This document shows, one piece after another, positions 38,001 through 50,200 of a stretch of 64,000 nucleotides of DNA; within the stretch, counting starts at the first letter, position 1; each line of letters starts with the position of its first letter. The position numbers and the translations under genes are program-made. Where the stretch lies: positions 1,627,749 to 1,691,748 of the forward strand of contig FN649734.1 in the NCBI GenBank assembly GCA_000310025.1. Direction: 5' to 3'. This stretch comes from Ectocarpus siliculosus. Taxonomy: Eukaryota; Sar; Phaeophyceae; Ectocarpales; Ectocarpaceae. Below the pieces are notes generated by a model, which had not been told where the DNA came from, ran no database searches, and saw nothing but the letters and a program-made list of their open reading frames with translations.

Positions 38001-38846
38001 AGAAGGGACATGGTAGACATGGGTGGGTATAACCAATCCCATTTTCCGACACAAGGGGGTCGGTCATAGGAAAATCCCATTCTGATGCCTGGAAAACATG
38101 GTCAGGGTCTATGCACAGCATGAACATCAACTTTTACGGATTTGTTCCATGTCTCCAGGCCCAACAGCACGGCGGCGCACAAGGCCGCAACAGGATGCCA
38201 TATACTGTCCGAAATCTGGTTGGAAACAGAAGTACCTACCAAAGCAAGTAAGCTTTTGGACCCACCTACTATCGTCTGTGTATAGACCCACATGTGGCCG
38301 AAATGTAGTCGACGCCACACCACTCATTGCGGGCAAACAAAAATAAGAAAAACAAAATTCATAGAAACGACGACACACAGATGCCACGGCCTTAAAAAGC
38401 ATATTCTGTTTTCAACGGCACTGGACCGACGTCTTGGTCATTGGTCAGCCTGTTAGCGCGGTCGATTGCAGAAAGCAAAGAAAAAACAGGAGATAATTTC
38501 TTGGCATCGTCAAACCCACGCCACGCGACACGGCCATAAAAAAAAAAAGACTCAAAACAGGAACCAACACACATGCACGAAAGGTTTGATTTTCTAGCCT
38601 CGTCGAATCCACGCCAAGCGACACGGCCACAAAAACGAAGAAAAAAAAGTCTCACGCAGGAAACAACACACATGCACGCACAACAAATGATTTTGACTTA
38701 CGAAGATCCACGAAAAAAAAAAAAATGTCCTCAACATGAACGAGTACGAACATGCACACACGATAATTATTTGATTTTCTCACCTCGTCCACGTCGGAGT
38801 CGGTGTCATCTGCCCACTGGGCTCGCTTCGGGACGCCCCCGCTCAT
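32057..38846 (-). CDS. Charged, lysine-rich protein of unknown family, 3' end open
   Basis: Exons in phase: 38846-38784, 35995-35828, 35139-35002, 34310-34250, 33518-33277, 32875-32813, 32182-32057, at least 287 residues. The start MSGGVPKRAQWADDTDSDVDE is repeated in kind at the second exon (SWADSDTESDVDN), followed by a Ser-Glu run. The best candidate for a conserved core is LSKKERKALKQKELDDLDALLGEFG, split between exons 3 and 4. The rest is Ala/Gly/Glu-rich with poly-Lys blocks ending KKKKRDKKNFNQ, as in nucleolar or RNA-binding proteins, which is only a suggestion. Donors are mostly GTGTGT or GTAGGC. A last exon must follow 32057. Introns carry a foldback element, a truncated SINE and duplicated donors. 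Confidence 0.75.
33161..33264 (+). mobile_element. 5'-truncated SINE copy
   Basis: GGCCTCAGGGGGAGGGGAC, then GTGACCACGGGTTGGAG and an A-rich tail match 27255-27360. The tRNA-like head is missing. It lies inside the fifth intron of the minus-strand gene, just 13 bases past the splice donor at 33276, in antisense orientation to the gene. Confidence 0.65.
35265..35470 (+). repeat. Dispersed repeat copy a (partner at 37590-37745)
   Basis: ACCACACCCCC, CGACGGTGCTRAAAATG, CGTCGA and GGAGTAATC blocks occur in the same order and spacing at 37590-37745. Both copies lie in introns of the same minus-strand gene. A weaker match to the last block (CTTCGTCGCGGCGTAATC) is at 20246-20263. Confidence 0.6.
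35600..35827 (-). repeat. Duplicated splice donors after exon 2
   Basis: The donor of the Ser-Glu exon (GAGAGCGAG|GTAGGC at 35827) recurs in degenerate form near 35751 (AACGAG|GTAGGC) and 35622 (GAAAGCGAG|GTAGGC), each followed by similar intron sequence with an AAC/ACC-rich tract. Confidence 0.6.
37190..37560. mobile_element. Foldback element 2
   Basis: Arms of about 185 bp are imperfect reverse complements around a centre near 37375 (GGGGTCCGTGGCACGGAACCCC). Shared blocks include CATCGATCAT at both outer ends, the TGATGCCC block, AGCTCATTG/AGGTCATTG and CAACAACG..CATCCA. It lies in the first intron of the minus-strand gene starting at 38846. It is built like foldback element 1 but I see no shared sequence. 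Confidence 0.7.
37590..37745 (+). repeat. Dispersed repeat copy b
   Basis: Partner of 35265-35470; see there. It begins only about 30 bases after foldback element 2 and ends before a G-run at 37763-37785. Confidence 0.55.
38495..38790 (-). repeat. Tandem array reaching the first splice donor
   Basis: Units of about 90-110 bp share TTTGATTTTCT..CCTCGTC, an ACGCCA[C/A]GCGACACGGCCA block, an A-run and an AACACACATGCACG end. The last, degenerate unit includes the real donor of exon 1 (38784/38783) of the minus-strand gene. Confidence 0.6.
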
Positions 38847-41800
38847 GCTGCCTGCCTTCCTTCCTTGCTTCCTTGCTTGGGGCTAAACCGTAGCCGTCGC
38901 CTGTACTCTGCCTTCTTTGCGCTTGGGGCTAAGCAACAGTTGCCTGTGCGCAACTGCCTTTCGCTTTCTGCGGGGGCCCCTTTCTTGTTCTTTCTCGGTC
39001 CTGGGTCTCTTCTTCAACCCCGAAACCCTGTCACGCCGGCCCCCTTTTTCGCTGCGGCAGCCTCCTCCCGCCTCTCTGTCTCCCTGCCTCTTCCTACGTC
39101 GTCGTCTACTGAAAGGCCCCCTCTGCCTTCTTCCTCGGCGAGGTTGGAATCTCTTCCCTCCTTGGCGTCGTTCGCCTTCTCTTTTTGGTTCTTCGACCAG
39201 CTCCTCCCAGTAAATCGTGTTCGCCGCTTTCGCCCTCGTCTAGAGCTACTCCCGCCCTCCCACGGGGCCTAGCTACTGCTGTCGCTCGCTTGCTGTTTCC
39301 GCCTGCCCTGTTGTTGCCTCAGGCCAATGAACAGTTCCGTCGGCAAGCGATCGATCTCGCCAATGAATGCTTGCTTCGCACACGAAAATCACAGCGACAG
39401 CACAACAACAACAACAGCAGCAGCAGCAAAGGGGTAAGGGGGTGGCTCGGTTAAAACATTTCGTTCAGACTACCATTGGTGTTGACGCTATCCTATTGGT
39501 CGAGGACGCACAGTCCGGCTCCCACCGACAAGCTGTGCACAAAAAGGGCTGTCTGCTGACACCATCCGAAACCACACAGTTTTAGATTGTTTTTCCGCGG
39601 GTCACGTTCGACGAAGCACGATCACCTCGGCCGGGTTACGAAGGAACGCGGGCAACAGGTAGCATCTACCCAAATGTGTTCTCTAATGTGTGGTGTGGTT
39701 ATGTGTGTGCTTCATGTTTTTTGGCGTGTGTCGCGCACATTTAGGCATGACACTAATGAAATACTGGCCGTACCATTGCCTCAGTCACACGGACGGGTGC
39801 AGTCGAATGGGTATGATGTCATGCGTAGGTCAGGCCCTGAAAAAGAAAGAAAGTACAGCAGTAGCCCGTAAAAGAAAGGGGTTCTCGTTGTAGTTGAGAT
39901 TCATATCGTGTGTATTGAACAAGTACGCCATAAAAGCGTTCAGTACAGCACGAACCACATAAAATCGCCCCTGAGTATGTCTCCTCGTTGAGATCTCAAC
40001 ATCTCAGCACACCGCCCAGAGGGGACAGAGTTCATCACACTTATTTCGCCTCACGCCATACCACAGATGGGCAAACGACAGAAAACGGTACGGAGGGGAG
40101 GGTGCTGCGAAGCACACAACAGAGTTGACTCGGGAATCGACCCCGAGGCCTCACGCTGATTGGCCAATACCACCCAGTCCCGTTTTATAGCGGGTCAAGC
40201 GGAGAAACGCGGCCGGGCTTGTCGAGTCCGCTCTCGCCCTTTTCTGTCGCACCGGTCACCGTGAACTGCTGCTGCTGCTGTGCGGCCGTCTGTTGTATCT
40301 ACTGCCAGTCTGTACATGCACCTATCGGTGATGCCATTTGTATTGCCCGATCATCCAGAGTCACACAGGACGACGTCTCACAGAGCTTTCTTAGTCGAAA
40401 TTATATTTTGGATGCCCCACCTCCCCCTCCGAAGGTGCTTGCCCTAGGTACTATCGCGAAAAGGGTCCAGTCCCTCGTCGACCGTCAAGTCGAACGTGTG
40501 TACAGCCACAAAAAAACGCTTTCCACCGCAAATTGCAACTAATTTTGCTCCAGCGTGAGGATCAAACTCACAACCTGCCGCATACTTGGCAAGTTGACCT
40601 GTAAATACTGCTGCTGCCGAACAAAATAACTCCAGCAAAATCACTATTCGGCTTGATGCGACTGCCGGGTCTCTCAACTCGCCGAACTTCATTGCGGCGA
40701 TGATTGTTGACCGGACAAGCACATTAAAAAAACAGAGCAGTGCGTAAGGGAATGTGCAACTACAGGGGCGGGGTCGTACGTCGAAACTGCCCGGCACAAG
40801 AAGAGACCATGCGGGCACCGGCGCGGACAAGGGAGTTGCAGTCCTGCCAGTACTCTGCTAGAACCCCCCAGGGATTGGCTGCATCGACCGATGGACGTAT
40901 TTCCGGGTTCACGATTGCATAGGAGAGCACAGCCGTGGAGGCGGTGGCCCATGTCGCCGTTGCGCGCAGAACACAGCATTGTCTTCCTCCAAGGCAAGCA
41001 GGCAGGTGGTGACGTAAGTCGTCCTGGCTTTTAACGCTGTCCAATCTACAGATCTACAGCAGTACTGCTGTACAGCTGTGGGCTAAGGACTTCAATGGAC
41101 TGACTGTAGAAAACACGGGAAACGACATCGTGGGCACGTAGCATGGATAATATGATGTAGATCCCTCCTCCTTTAGTCCTTTGAACAAAAAAAGTGCAAC
41201 TACAGCTAGTACGATACTACCGCTGTTGTGGGCATCCCATTTTTGCGGGCATTGGGGGGCAAAGACGGCGCGCGTGCAAGGACACGGCCAGCGCTGTTGT
41301 GCCGTTTCGTGTACGCCTCGTATGCATGTGCCGTCCACGTCACTAAACAAACGTGTGTGTTTGCGTTTCAATCCCTTCGACGCACACAGAGCTTGTGCAT
41401 GCTGTCATGCCAAATGTACAATGAGCGTTCTTCAGTCAAGGGGGTATGTGGCGTCGAAGGCAGCGCGCATGCCACTGTTCCGACCAAGCACGCGGCTTCT
41501 TAGAGTGAGGAAGAAGCATAGCAGCACACACAAGTTGGTTGCGTTCGGTCGCCCTTCGATCACCTTCAACTTCGAGGGCCCAACAACCCTGCTGCTCACA
41601 CATACATACACGCATCACAACCGCTCTTTTTGGCTGAGTTGACAAGGCCCCCCCCCCCCCCCCCTCCATGCGCATCGTTGTCACCCACGGCAAACACACC
41701 CGAGTCTGGAGACATAAAGCCTGGGGAAAGCAAAGCACTGCGCTAAAGCTGTGCGTGAGCTATGCAGTTGTTATACAAGTCGGCAACGTCGCAGACAACG

Positions 41801-44262
41801 CCCGCTTGTGTGGCGAGAAAATACAACAGCAGTGTTGCAGATGCGGCCAGCTCACGAAAATCGCCATTGATCTCCGAGCTGTGTTTGTACCAAAAGAGAG
41901 AGCACGTGTCCTCACAACAAATGCAAGGACACAAATACTTGTGGCTGCTGCGGTTGTGCACCATACTCCTTGCCTTTCACCTGGCGCACAGCGACACTCT
42001 CTTGCGGTGGCGCCGGAAGCTCTCCTGTCCTGCAGCCAAGGCAAGCAAGCAGACGGTCCTGCTGCGCCACCCAACGACTATGTGTTGATCGCTGCATTAT
42101 GTGGGGGATGCTCTTGCCCACAAGGCATCAACGCTCGCCCCCTCGAGACACGCACGAACAAATTCTCACCTCCACGGGACTTGGCCTTCAACAGCAGTAG
42201 TGTCGCGCTGCGCAGTGTAGTTAGCTCTCGGGCTCTTTATGTGAAACGCGGCGCATGGGAGTGAACATTGTGAACATGGTCGAGGGGGAACGCAGATGGA
42301 AAGATGAGGGTACGTGCTATCTTGCGGGGAGCTATCGGGGGGTTGCATGATGGGCAGGCCGGATGGTGTGGTGAAGTTGCACACCGAGAACAGAATCGAG
42401 CGAGCAAAGACGGGCCAGGAGGTGAGGTGAGGAGCGTTGCTGGGTATGCGTCTGAACGCGGAATTGATGCACCCATCCAATCGTGTGCCTCGAGGCTTTG
42501 ATTCACCTCCGGGTTCCCGAAAGATAGTTGTCGGGTTATCACAGAGTCAGCCTACTTGTGGCACCCTAATGATTTGTAGAAGTAGCATTGATAGCTCTGG
42601 GATGAACCTGTCTTGGGACCAACAGTAACAGGGTATAACCTTTTGCGGACACACGATGCGTCCCTTGCGGGAAGTGTGATCATATCGAAGTGCTGGTTTT
42701 ATGTGTCGAGGATGTCCTCTTATTTGACGACGATCACGTGCTGACTTGATGTTTTCTCAGGATTTTCTGAACACATGATGATCCTGCTCTGTGGTAGCCT
42801 TTACCTTTGCAATTCGAACCGACCGACCTCCCTCTCCCCCCCAAGCCCAGTAATTTGTGGATGGGTGCGGGAGAGGTGTGCGGCCTCGCTGCATGATAGA
42901 TAGGATGGCAGAAATGGCGTCGAGGCGTTCCGCATTGGCAACCAACCACCGTGTTTCGAGTTGCGTTTTTCTAGATCTTTCCGTGTTCGAGAAGAGAAAA
43001 AGATAGTCTGCAGTAGTGCTCCGGTTGTTTGCACGCTTGCTGTTTCACCTACTGCTGTCCTCTCGCGCCATCCCGCCGGCATCATGTGATAACTCTGCCT
43101 TCCCGTTTTCGGGGGAATGCGGATGTTTTTTAGCTCTTGCTGCTGCGGACAACGAGATAGACGCGTCGTCTCTTCCTGCTGTACGTTGTTCCCTGCTTGA
43201 AACCAACCGCATTGACCACACGGGCAAACAAAGACCATTTTGTGATGCCTGCCCTACCGGTAAATCCTGTCCCGTCCCATGTATGCATACAAATCTGCAC
43301 AATATATTGCGGTCTGTACGGTAGAGATGCCGGTTTCCAGCAACCGATGTGACGCTGCGGTTCAGAGAGCACTTCTCCGTAAGTGCAACCACAACTTCAG
43401 ATACAATCAAAAGAAGACGCGTTGAAGGCATCGGTCGCGATGACATTGAAGGGATTATTCCCTCGACCCCTGGATCATGGAGAGTGTACGGCGGTATGTA
43501 CGGATTATGGAACACCCTTGTGTACGGCGGCAGACGATCTGCGATCGACGGGTATTTTGTTGGATTTGGGACGGGACGGTTAAATGCATGCTTGGGGCGG
43601 GTGACAGAGGCCTGGTTTTTATTTGGGTGGCGGAGAGGAAAACATCGAGTCGAAGAACGAGTAGCGGTCTAACTATGAGCACGAGAAAACAGCAGTACAT
43701 GTAGTACGGGGGCGGGGGTTCAAGGCTTAACTTTAATGTTGCAACGCGGATGAAGGCAGTTGGAGTCAAGAGCGAAGAGCAATCGATTGCGCTAAGAGCA
43801 AAGAACGGTCACGGGAGACCCGATTTGACGTCACAGGGAGGGAGGGCGGTTGTACGCACCAGAATTTCCCAATCCTACTGGAGTTTGTGCCGTTTTTATT
43901 GTTTTCCGTTTTTTTCTGCTGACGTCCTCAGGCGTGTCAGCAGCCTATCCGGGGGGTCCTACACCCTTACCTCAATGCCACTTTGCGCTAGGGGATTCCA
44001 AGCAATCGACCGCAAAAGCGAGTTGCAGGACTTGTTCAGCATCGGCAGAAAAAAAATGCACACTCTGTGTGCCTGTCTCAACCAGTAAAACCTCACTGCG
44101 CGTGTTTCGCGAACCTGAAACCAACACCCTTGTGTTCTTTTTCCCGTTGCTTTCTGCGTGCCCCCTTTAACGGCGTACTCCAGCCAGGCAGCTAGCGTGT
44201 CCAATCTACGCCAGGAAGAACCTTTGTGGAGGAACAAAAGTACTTTGCAAGTCCAAATCACC
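38847..44262. other. Stretch without a supported gene
   Basis: 38847-39260 is C/T-rich and includes the presumed promoter and leader of the minus-strand gene. A pyrimidine tract and CAG at 39322 precede a coding-like run (ANEQFRRQAIDLANECLLR) that could be an isolated + exon. A minus-strand frame at 40760-41044 and a + frame at 41668-42264 are open but unrecognised. A C16 run lies near 41655. I find no phase-consistent exon chain. Confidence 0.35.
40555..40571 (-). other. tRNA T-arm-like hairpin, probable tRNA-derived relic
   Basis: On the minus strand GTGAG TTTGATC CTCAC forms a perfect 5-bp stem with a 7-base T-loop, followed by GCTGGAG. No matching 5' acceptor strand (CTCCAGC) or proper anticodon arm lies upstream, so this is not a working tRNA gene. 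Confidence 0.3.
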
Positions 44263-47200
44263 ATGGCGGCCTTTGACGCGGGAGAAGGGGGGACGGGATT
44301 GTCGAAGCACATCAGGGCTTTGGGCATCAGCGAGACTTACGACCTGGCCGGCTTCGGAGAGGCGCAGGTGCGGGGGCATTTTTGTTTTTTGTTTCGAAAT
44401 ACAGCCCCAGAAAGACTTTTGTATGTACCCGTTTGAGAAAAATACCGCAGTCGAAGGTATTGTATGATTGCTGTTGATGTTGTAGTTGTTGTTGTTGTTG
44501 CTGCCTTCACAGTAAAAATCGTTCCGATCTCCGCTCAGCACCTTTACCCGTACAGCAGTGAGTGAGAGAAATACCGACTGAATACTGGCCATTGTGCTGA
44601 GTTTAGTTTTTCCACCTTCTGTACGGCGTGCACCGGAAGGTGTAGACCGGCGCCCATAATATATGGGTCGAACACACGAAAGCACACACACACAACGCAC
44701 GCGGGGGTCGTCAACATCATGCATTCCTTCGGCGAGATAGTGGGAGAGTCGGGTATAGTGGGAGCGGGGGTGCTCTCGAACATTCTTGTCCGCGTTTTCT
44801 GATTCTCTCGTCGTTTTGCTGTTCCGTACAGTTTTACTATCTTGTCCGTTTTTTTGGTCATTTTCTTGCCGATTTTTGTTATTCCGCACGGTTCTACAAT
44901 CTTATCCATGTTTTCATATTTTCTTGTTGATTTTTGTTGTTTCCGCGCCGTTTTGTCGCTCTCGTCTCCTGTTTTTTTTTTTCCTTTCGTCTCCGGCTGT
45001 CTACACTCGCTGCCGCAGACGAAAGATCTTGTACGGGACGCGTTTACTCAGCCCATTCAGGCCACGGAGCCCCTTCGGTTCACTTTCCTCGTGAGTACCC
45101 GATGCAATACCTTGCATACAAACCCGTGCGTCGTTCAAGAAACGTTGGATCCCTCTGCTGATGCTCTCGTCGGGGTCGTTGAGGGAGGTGTGCAGTTTAC
45201 GTTAGGACCGTTGTTCTTGGGCTATTTGTGTGGAGTTTAATTCAGCAAGTGTTTTTGGTTTGTTTGGCCAGGTTGTCCTACTACCCTTGGGATGTTGTTG
45301 TTAGATGGTGTCCAATTGAATGAAGTGTTGTTGTTTAAACTAGAAGCTGTGTGGAATTGTTGCAGGACGCTCGCCCAGGCACCCAAGTCCGTGATACTGC
45401 CCCTCAAGTTTCGGTGCTGCTCTGGTAATACTCCCTTCCAGTCTGTCGCGATCTTTTTGACGAACACCCTCACACAGAATCGCATGAGCCAGAGGGTCTT
45501 GTTTGTTCTTGAAACGTGGTGAAGTTCCGCTTTGTGGAGCATGGCGTGTGTTGGTGTGTGTCGTCCGTCGTTCTTCTAGCGTATATCTTGTCTGGTGTCT
45601 CGATTCGTTGTCGCCGTTTCAATCGTTTGACGCCGCTGCACGCTGTCCGTTTTTATCCCTTTCTGCCTGGTGTCTTGATTCGTTGTCGCCCTTTCAACCT
45701 TTTCACGACTCTGCAAGCTGTTCGATTTCGTCCCTTCGGTACCTTTTTTGTGTCCCTGACGGTTTTGGATGATGTCGCCGGTTGTCCCTGACCTGCAGTT
45801 CTTTTCTCTGTCCTGTTTTTTCGTTTTAAGATCGGAGGGGGCAAGACACAAAATCGCCAAAAGTATGACAGCGATCTCGGGCGGTACCTCTCGGCCGCAC
45901 TCAGAGAGGTGAGACATCTTGAAACAGGCATTACATCGATACAGCACTTCATCCACACGTCCATGCCGCTCCTCTACTGGAATACTCGTTTGATCGACCA
46001 GGAGATTCTTTTTTCGAAACACCTTTTGTCGGTGAGCCTTGTCCGACCTCGTAGACACCCCAGCAGGTGAAGTCATTGAAAGTTCTCAACACCTGGAAAA
46101 AAAACTACAAGAGCATTCCTCAGCTGGTACGAGTTTTCACCGAAGCATCATGTGTGCCTTTCCCGTCTATCGGGTGGTCGAACACCCCACGTTTTTTTGT
46201 TTTTTTGGTTGTCGATTTTGTTGAGCTGTACAGACGACCAGTGATCGGCGTGATGCTGGGGTTCTGTGCTGATCGCTCAGTCTAGCCAAGGCCCTGTTTG
46301 TTGTTTCGATGACCCCGTCTTTTTTCTTTCTTTTCGTGTTCGGAAAGACCTTTCCCTGTAACAGTGACCGAACTTTTGGTTGTGACTGCGAAGTTTATTC
46401 TGGCGTCTCACACCCCGCCAAGACTACCGTAACGTCGGGTCTTCAAGGTGACAGGTGGTTCCAGAGTGTTGTATTGACTGTCGATGCTCGAGCGTTTAAC
46501 TGCGGCAGGTGACTCTCGAATGGTTATTGATTAAATGAGGTCGTCCTCGAGTCTTTCATTTTAACGGGGCGATTTCCCGTGTTTGCTCGCGCTGTCTGGT
46601 TGCCACGATATGGCGGTGCAGATAGGATTCCGTGAGGATCGTGCAGCGACGGCCCTGATGGAGTGCCAGGGGTCATACAAGAGCCAACACGACACGCACA
46701 AGGGGATACGCACGGTGCAGGTGTGCCCACCCCTGGCAGACTACGTCACCCCCTCCGAATGTAACGGGTGCTGTTGACGAAGGTTATGTTACCCCCTCCG
46801 GACGTATCGGGTGCTATGTATGTACCGGTTGACGAAGGTTATGTTACCATCACCTACGGGTGTAACGAGTGCTACTATGCATCTGCTGACGAGGACGCTC
46901 CGCGCCATTCCTTGTTTTGATTCTGCGGGACCCCCGCTGAATTGTTCTGGATCACCTTCGCGAGGATTGTACTGTTGATCTATGAAATGTTGGAGAAGGG
47001 GGGTTCGCATCCTATCCCTAACCCCAACCCCAACCCCGCCTACTGGAACCAAGCTTGTATCCTCGGGAAAGGCTATTGTACTGATTTGACGTTGCCGGTG
47101 CTCTCCAGGTGTTCCCCAAGATCGACCTTGTCGAGGAGAAAGGGGAGAACGGCGCTGGTCAGGGACGGAGCCTCATCACCAACCCGTCGTCGCCGGAGTA

Positions 47201-50200
47201 CATGGCCGCCGTCTGTACGTTCGATACGTTTCAAGAAATGGTGCAAGAAAAGGTGCACGCCATAGAATGCACCACCTTTTTTCCGTTTTTATTTTTTTCG
47301 CATTTTTTTGTTTGTTTGTGGAGCTAATCGACCTACTTATGCCTTAAAAAAAATCGGACTCGCAGGTGTACTGTCACAGCGCATGAACGTGCCCTGGTCT
47401 AGATTTGGTTCCGGAGTTGTTTATGCTTTCGTGGTATGGTATTATTCCAGGAGTGTACCCCAAGCTTGTGTTGTTTTTCCATGGTTGTCCGCGAAAGGTC
47501 TGTTCCTAGCAGCAAGTTTAGATTTGAGTTGATTCTACGGAATATGATCTGGTTCGAGTTTTTCCGATTTGTCGTTTTGTTCTTTTCCTCCTCATTATAT
47601 TCTTTCATGTTTGATGCCACGTCTTTCGCGGAAGGTCTGTTCCTAGCACCAGAAGAGGTTGAGTTGACTCTACGGAATCTGATCTGGTTCGGGTTTTGGT
47701 TCCGATTTTGTCTTGTTCTTTTCCTCATTATTATATATTTTTCCATGTTTGTGCCCACGTCTTTGGCGGAAGGTCTGTTCCTGGAACCAGAAGAGGCGTC
47801 TCCTCCGACATCTTGGGTCCTTTGTCGCAAGGTGTGCTATACATTTCATTCGGAGACGTTTTCGCCCCCTGTTCTGCATCATCATCATCATCGTGTCTTT
47901 GTTCCTGCTTCGATCACTGGGTTTTGCCTTAGGACGGGGGGGTTATTCATCTCTATGGTGTATTCCGCGGCCCCCTTTTTGTTGAACAAGGTTGACCAAT
48001 GTATCGCCTTTGAAACAAAAACAATCGAATCAAAGGTAGGCTACCCTTTCGAGATAACATCCCGATCGATGGGATGTGATTGGCATGGATATCTCCTTTG
48101 AAACATTCGAATCAGAGGTAGGCTATCCATTCGAGATAACATCCCGATCGATGGGATTTGATCGGCATAGATATCACCTTTGAAACATGTGTATTTACAC
48201 ATAAAAATAAAAATACATGAGATGTAGGGCACCCATTCGAACTACCGTCCCGATCGATGGGATGTGTTGAAGTGTTCAGAATGAGGGTTGAGGGAAATCT
48301 ACTGGATGATGATACTGGACTTTGTTTACGCTGTGTAAACTGAGAGATGAGTGACGGCAGGCCCAACGCCTTTTTTTGCATCGTGGTTTGCCCATCTAGC
48401 GTGCCCCGATGCTTCCGTTGACAGTGTCATGTTCGCGACTGTGTTTCCTTTTGCCGTTGTTCCTGAGCTACATCAATCTTGTTTCTGTTTTGCTGCTGTC
48501 CTTGGGGCGGACCTGCGCTTTCTATTTCTGTTCCATCGCCGTCACGATGGCCCTTGCCGGACGTCTGGCTGCTTGATTAGTACACGGCTCGCGATCACGG
48601 TCACGGCCGTAAAAAATACAAACGAACGCATAAAGAATTGTGTGTGGCCACCACCTAAACCTTCAAACACAACGAGCAAAGTTTTCGTTGAAATGGTGCT
48701 CTTCCCGGACTTTCATGAAAAAACTAGAGATGGAAATATTTGCGGTCGCCATCTTTAACGAAAAAAGAAACACTTGCGGCCACGGTTTTTATTGAAACAG
48801 ACAGCAAGAGAAACAGTTACGAAAAATGTACCAGAATACAAAGCTGGCACGTGCGCTGTGCGAACGGCAGTTCTAGCTGTTCCTCCTGCACCAAATAATT
48901 GTTGCTTTGGATTGTTTCTCCGATGTCACAACCGGGCGGGCGCTTTCCAGATATAAAGAGGCGGAGCAAAAGCTGATGAAGATGGAAGGTCTTTCGGACG
49001 AGGAACAGGAGATCTACGACAGCATTGACCCGGATGGCGTGGAGGAGAAGACCGTGTGGCTTACTTCCCTGGTAAGGGAAGACGGTGTGTTGTTTGTTGT
49101 TGTTGTTGTTGTTGTTTGTTGCTGTTGCGGTTGGTGTTGGTATTGGTTGTTTGTTGGTATTGCTGTTGCTGAAGCAGTAGAAGTTGTTGTTGTTGTTGCT
49201 GCTGCTGTGGTAACGTCCTCTGTAGCACTATTTTGGGGATAGCAGACGGCGGCGTAAATGTGGAACGGAGGTTGGCTAAAGCCAGACTCAAGCCTTCCGG
49301 GTTAGCATTACATCCACTCAAAACAATAAAAGACCGCGGTAGTGTTGGGTCGGTCTGGTCGTACGCACGCCTGCTTGGTTTTAGAAAACGTACGAGGCGC
49401 ACCTCCGGAGTGGCTCATCAGACCATGGCAGCGGTGTCATCAAGGCGAGATGCACGATGAAAGTGTGGCATGTGCTGGTGTGAATCGGCTGGCTGCTGCC
49501 ATCAGTGACGTTTCCGAAGCTCGAACAGCTCACACAGCTGACGAGTTTTTGACGCGAAGAGCCCAGCGAGGAACCTCAAAGAAAAAAAAAACTATTTTGA
49601 GTCGTACTTACAATGAGAGACGAAGACCCGTTCCAGATAATACCATAGTCGACGGGGATATGTGGAAGTTTTTTTCTTCTTGTCATGTTTTCCTATGCGT
49701 TGTCTCTTGGTGAGATTTTCAGGTGAAGGCGATGGTGGAGAACGGACAGCTTACCGCGGCCGAGCGCGAGCAAGTTTTATCGCAGGTATACTGGTGCCAA
49801 AAGTCCTATGTCCTATAGCTGCCGCTCTTCTTGCTAACAGTAGTACTATGTCCAATAGCTGTTACTCTTGTTGCTAACATAGTCCTGTCATGTAGCTTTC
49901 ACTCCTCTTGCTGCAGCAAGTCGTGTCGCAGGTAGGTGCCTCCTACAGTAGCTCCCCACTGGTGGTTGTCGTTGTTGGTGTTGCTCCCGCTGCTGTTGTT
50001 GATCCCAGCACACCCGTTGAGAATCTCTTTCGAGCACGAGTGATGTACTTCATTAACACCTTTTGGGTAACCTTATCGAAGGCCGTTTTTTTTTTTTTTC
50101 CTGGGAATGCGGCGTTTAAGACCAATCAAGGGACTAAGAACGTGGAATTTTTGGCGCAGTCGGAGGACGGCGAACTTGTCTTGATAAACTCCGAGGCGAT

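Noticed and set aside
40540-40620. Functional tRNA gene on the minus strand
   Set aside because: The T-arm is good but the acceptor stem cannot pair and no anticodon arm forms.
48000-48270. CRISPR-like array
   Set aside because: Units are contiguous tandem repeats without unique spacers, inside a eukaryotic intron.
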